NCBI GenBank assembly: GCA_019323355.1
Contig: JAHWHI010000120.1
Coordinates: 1 to 5,314 of the forward strand
DNA: 5,314 nt
Origin: Candidatus Woesearchaeota archaeon
GTDB taxonomy: Archaea > Nanobdellota > Nanobdellia > Woesearchaeales > WJKV01
Direction: 5' to 3'
Below are positions 1-5,314 of the stretch, one piece after another. Both the position numbers and the translations under genes were made by a program. A model generated the notes under the pieces. It was not told the origin of the DNA. It did not search any database and worked only from the letters and a program-made list of their open reading frames with translations. Numbering within the stretch: position 1 is the first letter of the stretch; every line of letters starts with the position of its first letter.

Positions 1-26
1 TCTTCAATAGAAACAGCTTTCTTCAC
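1..26 (-). repeat. VKKAVSIE motif at the window edge (residues 1763-1770), opening a probable further module
   Basis: After the linker EEPAEAAA the visible chain ends in VKKAVSIE, identical to the openers of modules A and B. At DNA level it closely matches 5077..5102. Another GW module probably starts immediately beyond plus position 1. Confidence 0.7.
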
Positions 27-3000
27 AGCAGCTGCTTCTGCAGGTTCTTCAGAAGGAACAAGATCAATCTGGGCATTTATGATCAAATACTCTCCTTCAG
101 CACGCAATCTTAATGTATGGCCCTCTGGAAGATACTCTTTGACCAAACTGTCAAGTACAGAAAGCTCTATCTCTCTCCGGGAAAGGTATTGAATAGGATC
201 TTCTTTTTCTGGTTTTTCTTCAGTTAACTGCCTGTTTATTATAAGTGTAAGATACTCTTCTGGTGTGATACCCAGTGCTTCATTCGCAAGGATGAATTTT
301 CTTTGTATTTCAACAAGCTTTTTCTTTGCTTCTTCAGGATACAATGTCATGAATGTGAAGTCAATCTCCTCTCCCCTGAAATAAACAAGGCTGGCTGCTC
401 TGATCCTATAGAATCCATAGTAATCACGGAAATCCTTCCACTCAGAAATATCCTCTCCAGCTTCCTCTCTTGCTTTTAATATATTGTTGAACGTATATTC
501 TAGTACACTCTGTTCATCAAAACCAAGAAGCAGCCCGATTGTATCTGTATCTCCAAGTTGATACATATACCAGTTCAGATCTTGATCAGTTTTTATTTTG
601 TCGATCTCTTCAGGAGCTAACGGTTGGGTTCCGTCAGGGAGGGAAACTTCAGAGTATTCTTCAAGTGCTTTTTTTGTTTTGTCTATATCATAGATTACAT
701 AGTGTACATTCAGAACCCCTTTTTTATCGACAGTCTCAAATCTTACCCAATCGATCCTGAACAGTTTAACAAGTTCAGGAAGTATTTTATCATATTCAGC
801 AACATTTGACCAGTCTTTAGGGTATCCGTCAAAATAAGCAGGCCTCATACCTAATATCACACTGGCAAATTCAGGACCAATGATCCATCTTTTGTTCTCA
901 GGCATGCTCATTATGAATTTATTCAACTTTGCAGCCTTCTCTCTGATAATTGTATCTTCAACAGGCTCCTCCCTGATAACCAAAGGCTCCTCGACAACTT
1001 CGATCTTTTTCCGGATATCTTCTGCCAGCTTAGCGAATCTCCTGAATTCATCAAGAGTCATGATACCTTCAACGTCTCGCTCATCAATATATTCGATATA
1101 ATCTGCAAATCTATCATCTTCATAGTTTACAATATCTGTTATCCGCAGAGCTGCCCAGCCAATATCTACAAAATCTCCAACAGCAAGTTCTTCAATTGGT
1201 TTTTCTTCAGGTTCTGGATAAGCTGGGATCTTCAAGATGATAGTTTCCTCTTCAGGCTCGATCTCTGATGTAATTCCTTCTGCATATCGGATATATCCAA
1301 TCAGTGTATCTATCTGCATAAACCCTTCGAATCCGGCTTTGTTCCTGTATTCAACCACTCCAGCTTCATCTGGAGCTGCAGGTAGACTAACTTCAGTTAT
1401 CGTGAAAACATCCCACCCAAGATCATAGACACTTCCAACTTTGATGTCTTCAATAGAAACTGCTTTTTTGACCTTGGCTTCCTCTTCGATTACTTCTTCT
1501 CTGAATGCAAGAGGTATTTCTGGAACTTCAGGAACAACCTTTTCTTCTGGTTCTTTCTCTTCAGGAAAGACCCAGTAAGCAAAATTATAACCAAGAACAA
1601 CGAATGCAGTGATAAGAAAAGCGCCGATTAATGCACCAGGAATAACAAGAAGACGCGAATAATCAAAAGTAGTCGATTCGCCAGTTATCCCCCCAGGAAT
1701 AGGAATTCCCTGGAATACCAATGCTGCAACTTTCCCTTCGCCCTCAGCAAGTCCTGGTCTTTCAGGTCCAAAAGTCCAGGAATACAGTCCTGAAAGAATA
1801 GGCCATAAAATAGGTGAAAGAACCGCTCCGATAAAAAGAGCCCCCATTGCCCATCCAAAAATAGCAGATGCTGTTGTTAACGCTTTTTCAGTCAGCGAAG
1901 GTTCTTTTTCTTCGACAGAGACTGCTTTCTTAACTTCAACTCTTACAGGAATCTGTGCAGCTTCCATGCCAAATATGTCAGCCTCTCCCCACGCACTTCT
2001 GTCAGTCTCGCGCATCTTCCAGATATCAACCAATCTTTCCTGTGCTTTCACTGTCATTCCAGCTTTGACATAAGCTTCTGCCATCATTCCTGCTGTGTGC
2101 GCTGTTGCTTCTCCAATTTCTTCATTTAATGTGTGTGCAAGTTCGTGTAATATTAGAACAGAAATCAATTCAGAAGCTTCCTCTGCATTCAGACCGGCAA
2201 TCAATTTCTTTAGTTCAACAGTATTCACATAAATATTATTTCCAATTACTTCAAATACTCCTTCAAGAGTATCATCTCTTATTATCTCTGCACCATTCAA
2301 CATTCCCTCTTTTGCAAAGATTGCATAAGGAAGTATTATTTCACCATCTACGACACTGACCCTGTCAAGAATCTCATCATAATAACTGAACACTTCATCT
2401 CCAAGCACTCCTGCTTTTTCATAATCTAGATTATCTAACGATCTTACACCAGCATATCCTACTTCAATTATGGATCTAGGAAGCGTGGATGTTGTTGGCT
2501 CATACTTCCCCACCCCGAGCTCTGCTGCTCGTGCATCCATTTCTGCTGGGGAATTATAATCGTCATGAGCAGAGCCTATACTCAAGAATCCGTCCTCAAC
2601 TGGAACAAACACAGCTCCATCTTCTTTCTCAAAGAATTCCTCCCCATTATAGATAGTGCCTATAGTTATAGTTTTATCCTTTTGCTCCTGCTGGCTCAGC
2701 TTTATACCTTGCATAAAATAAGAACTGGCATCAGTTAGTGCCAATCTTTTATCTGCAATACTGTACCCTACTTGTCCACGGTTTGTCTCTGTCACAATGA
2801 CAGGAAGGCTTTCAGCTCCATTCTCTTGAAGATAATTATATAAGTTAACTGCAAAGTCATAAGAATAACAGGAATCAATCATGATGCTTATTTCTGAGAT
2901 TGGTGATCCTGTTGCCTGTCTTTGCAATAGTGCTTCTCCTAATTCTAAATAACTTATAGCTCTAGGATCTCTTAACTCGTCAGAAACTTCCTGTCCAACC

Positions 3001-5314
3001 CGTCCAGCGCTTAGCCATTGATGTTTTGGTCCGCCATGGCCATTGAACCATATTGTAGTCGGCCCAAAGCTTGAAGTGATTACTGGAAGAATTGCTTTTT
3101 TAGCAGCAGTACCGTGCAATCCTCTTTCAATTTTATTCGGATCAACACCAGCCTCCAAAGCCATATCAACCATCTCCTGTTCGTCGAACCTGTCAACAAG
3201 CTTCTCTCCAGGCCAGATTTCATCATGAGTGATTGGGATTAAGAACTGGGTCTCTGCTCCAAGAAGTACTCTGTTTTTATTTTTCTCTCTTTGTGTTAAA
3301 ACATAATCAAACGCCTGCCCTCGCTCTGCGGGATTTTTAAGATCTAAATCTAATCGCTCTGCCACTCTGATAGTTGTCAAAGCAAGGGAGAACATTGTAG
3401 CTCGGTCATCATAACGGGTCTTAGATAGGAAATAATCATCTTCAAGAAGATAGGGAAATTGTTTTACTTCAGGCATTTCTCTAAGATTGAATCCGGCCAT
3501 CAGCTCATAAACTCGGGCAATTTTCAGCTCTCGTTCTGTTTCATAGAAATCTGACAGTACTTTTGCAAATTTACTAAGATGAATTTTATTAGCTTGCGTA
3601 AACAATTCATTTAGTACTGAAATTGCTTCCACCATTTCTCCTTTTTCAGCTGATAGAGAAATTTTTGAAAGTGCATCAACAACAAAATAGGCTGGAACCT
3701 TTTTGTCAGGCTCTGTCAAAAGATCTATCAATAATCTCGTAGCAATTTGACGGTTGCTTTTTGAACGCAACTGCTTTAAGATTCCAGAGATATACTCATA
3801 AGAGATTTCAAGAAGAGGATTTTCATATATCTCGACAAGATCCATTATATATGGCTGTATTTCACTTTCATCAACATACTCTACAATATAATAAAGTGCC
3901 AAGCCAGCCCTGCCAGCAGTCCTGTGATCCGCAGAAAATCCTCTATATCGCTCATCCTTCAATATTTCAACTAAGGGCTCTATTGCAGGAGTAAATATAT
4001 TTGGATCTACCATCTCTCCATGTCTTTTTGCGATTTCTCCAAGAGCGCTGATTGCGTCGTCTTTATATGGATTTTCAGGATCTTTGATGAAATTTATCAA
4101 CGGAGTTATAGCTGGAATTACATTTTCACGGATTTTTGCATTTTCAATTGCCAGGCTTAAAGCAGCTATTACATAATCTTTTCTCACCAGATACTCTGGA
4201 TTTTCTAAAGCTTCAAGCAACGGAACAATCGAATCATCTCCAATAATGCCTAAAGTTTCATGCAATTCTGGCTCGGAATTTGTCAGCAGCAATCTTACAA
4301 ATGTATCTATCAGAGAATCATACTTGCCAGGGGATCTGCCAGTATTCTTAACAATAGTTTTGATCAGCCTTAGGATATCTTCTTGATAAGGTTCATATTG
4401 CTCGTCTTCAAGCATAACAAGTAAATCAGCAGTTGCCATATCCGTTATCTTAGGATCAATTTTATACCTATTTTCAGCCATAATCCGGTCCATCAGTTCT
4501 GTAATTTTAGAAATTTGGGAGACATAACGAGGATCCATAAGCATCGCACTCAGCTCTTTGAATACAGGCTCCCCAATCTTAGGTAGAATTACTAAAGATT
4601 GAAGCATAAAAGCTTCTCTAGCAAGAGCTAATTCAATAATTTTTTCTATAATGTGTTCTTGAGACATGGATAGATATTCCAAGGCCATGGAAAACTCTTC
4701 TTCAGTTTGGATATCATTAAGTCTCTTTGCAGACTCGATTATATTTTCAATCTGTTTTTGCGTATCTGCAAGAAGGATATAATGTTCATTAAGAACTTTT
4801 GGCTTCTTAGTCATTACTATCGTATCTGTTTCTTCAATTTGAGACCTGCTTTTTGCCAAAATCTCTTCTTTTCTGTCCCAGAAATCTTCAGCTTCTTTTG
4901 CTTTGATTTCTGAACTAACTATATAATCAGCAAAAGTGTCAAAAGGCATTATACCAAAACGATCTTGGGAGTCTGTAAAAGAAATGATGCCCCGTTCATT
5001 TTTTGTTTTCGGGATACTGACTTCACTTATTGTAAGCTCGCCCCACCCAAGGTCATAGACATCTCCAACTTTAATATCTTCGATAGAAACAGCTTTCTTC
5101 ACAACAGCTTCCTCTCCGACAACTTCTTCCCGTAGTGTTATAGGCTCCTCAAGAAGCACAGGAACTTCTTCATATCTTGAAAGAAGCTCTCCAAGTTCGC
5201 TTGGGACTTTATTCTCCAGCCAATACGTGCGCAAAGGATTGATAGCATCTTCCATATATTCTTTTTCAGCCCGTCTGCCGATACTGGTCAAGGCGTACAC
5301 TGCAGAAAGATGCA
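1..5314 (-). CDS. Giant multidomain membrane protein with HEAT solenoid, caspase-like and zincin-like peptidase domains (partial at both ends)
   Basis: One frame stays open across the window for 1770 codons (3..5312), with no start or stop visible. Such an open run at this AT content cannot be chance, and the translation is protein-like throughout. Domains in order are a HEAT-like tail (1-50), beta module A (71-131), a helical stretch (132-240), a HEAT/ARM solenoid (241-590), a clan CD peptidase-like domain (672-900, His759/Cys815), a zincin-like domain (912-1110, HELAH 1056-1060), two membrane helices (1151-1250), modules B and C (1281-1343, 1374-1432) and an unrecognised domain (1452-1756). 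The chain is acidic, and Glu/Pro-rich linkers separate the units. Only one cysteine was found. I infer a membrane-anchored, largely exported scaffold with proteolytic activity. The true start, any signal peptide and the C-terminus lie outside. No named family matches the full architecture, so no gene symbol is given. The reading frame is near certain; the function is tentative. Confidence 0.95.
45..959 (-). other. Protein domain: unrecognised alpha/beta domain (residues ~1452-1756)
   Basis: About 300 residues of globular sequence match no family I can name. It opens with a helix (REKAAKLNKFIMSMPENKRW), then WIIGPEFASVILGMRPAYFD (1476-1495). A predicted strand pair follows (RIDWVRFETV, then VLNVHYVIYDID). 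Later come LNWYMYQLGDTDTIGLLLGF (1579-1598), a Tyr/Phe-rich segment (YYGFYRIRAASLVYFRGEEI) and a helical region (1659-1690). It ends with two likely strands (HTLRLRAEGEYLIINAQIDL) before a Pro/Ala/Glu linker. It is rich in Trp and Tyr and contains no cysteine. I see no catalytic motif, so a binding or structural role is possible but unproven. Confidence 0.5.
1017..1193 (-). repeat. Protein module C: divergent third copy of the GW module (residues 1374-1432)
   Basis: Module C keeps LAVGDFVDIGW (1376-1386), a following ALRITDI strand and the closing VEGIMTLDEF (1414-1423). It is about as long as A and B but lacks the VKKAVSIED opener, which is replaced by EEKPIEE. Its middle is Tyr/Asp-rich (DRFADYIEYIDERD). 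It follows module B after an acidic Pro/Glu linker (about 1352-1373), so B and C form a tandem pair. Confidence 0.68.
1284..1472 (-). repeat. Protein module B: second VKKAVSIED/GW module (residues 1281-1343)
   Basis: The start, VKKAVSIEDIKVGSVYDLGW (1281-1300), is nearly identical to module A, with one substitution (Ser1294 for Asp84). The strand FTITEVSL and the closing FEGFMQIDTL (1328-1337) follow in the same order and spacing. At DNA level, 1412..1469 and 5042..5099 match at about 50 of 58 bases. By eye six of the eight differences are synonymous, and the other two fall in the single changed codon. That pattern points to selection on the peptide. Its role is unknown; it is probably a small beta domain outside the membrane hairpin. 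Confidence 0.75.
1473..1565 (-). other. Protein linker: acidic Pro/Glu-rich spacer after the membrane hairpin (residues 1250-1280)
   Basis: The sequence is dominated by Pro, Glu, Val and Lys (PEEKEPEEKVVPEVPEIP), ending in LAFREEVIEEEAK just before VKKAVSIED. It is likely extended and disordered. A similar PLxxREE element precedes module A (PITLREEVV, 57-65) and follows module C (PLVIREEPV, 1443-1451), so these linkers are themselves repeated. Confidence 0.75.
1563..1865 (-). other. Protein segment: two-helix membrane hairpin (residues ~1150-1250)
   Basis: Two strongly hydrophobic runs flank a loop. The first is AIFGWAMGALFIGAVLSPIL with WPILSGLY after it (1150-1177). The second is LLVIPGALIGAFLITAFVVL with GYNFAYWVF after it (1221-1249). 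Each is long enough to cross a membrane and contains no charges. The loop between (1178-1220) is Gly/Pro-rich and mixed in charge. An even number of crossings puts the peptidase domains and modules B and C on the same side. Which side cannot be told without the N-terminus; near-absence of cysteine fits an extracytoplasmic location. Confidence 0.82.
1908..1934 (-). repeat. VKKAVSVEE motif without a module, between the zincin-like domain and the membrane hairpin (residues 1127-1135)
   Basis: VKKAVSVEE repeats the module opener almost exactly, but is followed by KEPSLTEKALTTASAI and the first membrane helix rather than by a GW module. The motif is therefore separable from the module and seems to mark a domain boundary. 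Confidence 0.7.
1983..2579 (-). other. Protein domain: zincin-like metallopeptidase domain, HELAH (residues ~912-1110)
   Basis: The HExxH zinc motif appears as HELAH at 1056-1060, in a helix preceded by hydrophobic residues (ELISVLIL). A predicted edge strand, NNIYVNTVEL (1025-1034), lies upstream, which is the usual arrangement in zincins. His1056 and His1060 would bind zinc and Glu1057 would activate water. The third ligand is probably Glu1068 or His1072, in the following helix EATAHTAGMMAEAY. The family is not recognisable by eye. The domain is fused directly behind the caspase-like domain and ahead of the membrane hairpin, so two peptidase-like domains act from one chain. The run before the domain (912-970) may belong to either neighbour. 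A VKKAVS motif (1127-1132) marks the end of the domain. Confidence 0.72.
2868..2870 (-). other. Proposed catalytic cysteine codon (Cys815, TGT)
   Basis: This is the only cysteine codon found in the frame across 1770 codons. It sits in IDSCYS after a hydrophobic strand, which is the expected place for the clan CD nucleophile. Confidence 0.78.
3036..3038 (-). other. Proposed catalytic histidine codon (His759, CAT)
   Basis: The residue lies in FNGHGG, immediately after the hydrophobic run TTIWF, as in the His-Gly block of clan CD peptidases. It is 56 residues before Cys815. His764, five residues later, is a less likely alternative because it lacks the following glycine. Confidence 0.75.
3543..4592 (-). 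other. Protein domain: HEAT/ARM-like alpha-solenoid (residues ~241-590)
   Basis: About 350 residues repeat a pattern of paired amphipathic helices of roughly 40-50 residues. The clearest units are at 358-390 (DDSIVPLLEALENPEYLVRK, then a YVIAALSLAIE helix), 400-430 (AITPLINFIKDPENPYKDDA, then ISALGEIAKRHG) and 441-470 (AIEPLVEILKDERYRGFSAD, then AGRAGLALYYIVEY). The signature 'PLxxxLxDxx...D.A..ALG.I' is typical of HEAT repeats of the PBS-lyase type. Solenoids of this type bind proteins or peptides, so a scaffold or substrate-recognition role is likely. It lies directly N-terminal to the caspase-like domain, and could present substrates to that domain or regulate it. The exact repeat count needs profile analysis. 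Confidence 0.8.
4593..4919 (-). other. Protein segment: charged helical stretch, possible coiled coil (residues 132-240)
   Basis: The segment is rich in Glu, Lys, Gln, Arg, Ile and Leu, with few Gly or Pro residues. Examples are EIKAKEAEDFWDRKEEILAK, ADTQKQIENIIESAKRL and EHIIEKIIELALAREAF. The spacing of hydrophobic residues fits long amphipathic helices that could pack as a coiled coil or as the first irregular repeats of the solenoid that follows. No catalytic or binding motif is visible. The boundary with the HEAT region is arbitrary. Confidence 0.5.
4920..5102 (-). repeat. Protein module A: VKKAVSIED motif plus small beta-rich GW module (residues 71-131)
   Basis: The module starts with VKKAVSIED (71-79) and continues with IKVGDVYDLGW (80-90), a run of alternating hydrophobic residues (LTISEVSI), a charged turn, and the closing pattern RFGIMPFDTF (118-127). 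The short alternating strands and conserved Gly-Trp suggest a small beta barrel or SH3-like fold of about 57 residues. Copies B and C (residues 1281-1343 and 1374-1432) share the VG-x(2)-x-D-x-GW core and the closing G-[IF]-M-x-[FIL]-D-x-[FL] pattern. It follows a Glu-rich linker containing PITLREEVV. The fold is inferred from pattern only; I do not recognise a named family. Confidence 0.7.
5163..5312 (-). other. Protein domain: tail of an upstream HEAT-like helical array (residues 1-50)
   Basis: The first visible residues alternate hydrophobic and charged positions in two helix-like stretches. They include LSAVYALTSIGRRAE and a following segment ending in DAINPLRTYW. This matches the two-helix pattern of PBS-lyase-type HEAT repeats, and resembles the clearer unit at residues 402-451 (DAISALGEIAKRHGE, then AIEPLVEIL). 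It suggests that a second solenoid lies upstream of the window, so HEAT array, linker and module A may form a recurring unit. A single partial repeat is weak evidence; it could simply be a helical bundle. Confidence 0.45.

Larger units (their letters stand above)
2613..3299 (-). other. Protein domain: caspase-fold (clan CD) cysteine peptidase-like domain (residues ~672-900)
   Basis: Two blocks match the clan CD catalytic dyad. The first is a hydrophobic strand ending in a His-Gly turn, TTIWFNGHGG (752-761), with His759 as the proposed catalytic histidine. The second is a strand ending in the nucleophile, ISIMIDSCYSYDF (808-820), with Cys815. The 56-residue His-Cys spacing and the DSC-x-S context resemble metacaspase-like and related bacterial peptidases. 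An earlier strand, TQFLIPITHDE (688-698), and a later one, LPVIVTET (836-843), complete an alpha/beta sandwich pattern. Cys815 is the only cysteine in the visible protein. I cannot assign it to C11, C13, C14, C25 or another family by eye. Substrate specificity and activation are unknown. Both dyad residues are present, so it is probably active rather than a pseudoenzyme. Confidence 0.8.

Noticed and set aside
539..809. Overlapping plus-strand open frames of 73 and 61 codons
   Set aside because: They lie antisense to the continuous minus-strand frame, have low-complexity Phe/Leu/Ser-rich translations typical of complement shadows, and show no domain or ribosome binding site.
880..1428. Plus-strand open frames at 880..1101 and 1237..1428
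   Set aside because: Their Ser/Ile-rich translations mirror Glu/Asp/Tyr-rich coding sequence on the other strand. The hydrophobic look of the first comes from complementing acidic codons and is not a real membrane protein.
2105..2359. Longest plus-strand open frame (84 codons)
   Set aside because: It covers the HELAH region on the opposite strand. Its His/Leu/Gln-rich translation has no recognisable feature.
3114..3119. A second His-Gly pair (His733-Gly734, in LHGTAAKK) as the caspase-like histidine
   Set aside because: It is not preceded by a hydrophobic strand, unlike NGHGG at 757-761, and it lies further from Cys815.
3043..4913. Plus-strand open frames at 3043..3228, 3761..3994 and 4707..4913
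   Set aside because: They are short, antisense to recognisable peptidase and solenoid coding sequence, and without supporting signals.
1..5314. CRISPR array or tandem DNA repeat explaining the recurrent gatagaaacagcttt-like sequence
   Set aside because: Copies are far apart and irregularly spaced, all in the same reading frame, and differ mainly at silent sites. They encode a repeated peptide motif and are not a DNA-level array.
1..5314. Frameshift, pseudogene or alternative genetic code
   Set aside because: The frame is open from end to end with sensible domains throughout. Trp is encoded by TGG, and no in-frame TGA, TAG or TAA occurs, so no recoding is needed.
1..5314. Promoters, terminators, tRNA or other RNA genes within the window
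   Set aside because: There is no intergenic stretch, and I saw no GC-rich hairpin followed by T-run or cloverleaf pattern that would justify a call inside coding sequence.

Overview
The whole window is the interior of one very large protein-coding gene read on the minus strand. In the frame whose codons begin at plus positions divisible by 3 (first visible codon 5310..5312, last 3..5), I translated every line and found no stop in 1770 consecutive codons. Neither the start nor the stop is inside the window, so the protein is longer than 1770 residues. There is no intergenic DNA, promoter, terminator, RNA gene or mobile element. The short plus-strand open frames are antisense shadows. Residue numbers below count from the first visible codon: residue k starts at plus position 5313-3k.

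Layout from N to C of the visible chain: (1) the tail of a HEAT-like helical array (1-50); (2) an acidic linker and a small beta-rich module A opened by the motif VKKAVSIED (71-131); (3) a charged helical stretch (132-240); (4) a long HEAT/ARM-like alpha-solenoid (about 241-590); (5) a caspase-fold (clan CD) cysteine peptidase-like domain with His759 and Cys815; (6) a zincin-like metallopeptidase domain with HELAH at 1056-1060; (7) a two-helix membrane hairpin (about 1151-1250); (8) acidic Pro/Glu linkers carrying modules B and C, relatives of module A; (9) an unrecognised alpha/beta domain (about 1452-1756); (10) a fresh VKKAVSIE motif at the window edge, which implies the architecture continues.

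The protein looks like a membrane-anchored giant scaffold carrying two peptidase-like domains. The solenoid could bind a partner or substrate, the two peptidase domains could act on it or on the chain itself, and the hairpin would hold the domains on both sides of it on one face of the membrane. Cys815 is the only cysteine I found in 1770 residues, which strongly supports its being functional.

The DNA is moderately AT-rich (about 40% GC by eye), uses the standard code and uses ATA, AGA and AGG freely. Giant multi-domain ORFs of this kind are known from uncultivated lineages such as Omnitrophota and some DPANN archaea. That assignment is a guess from architecture, with no phylogenetic marker in the window.
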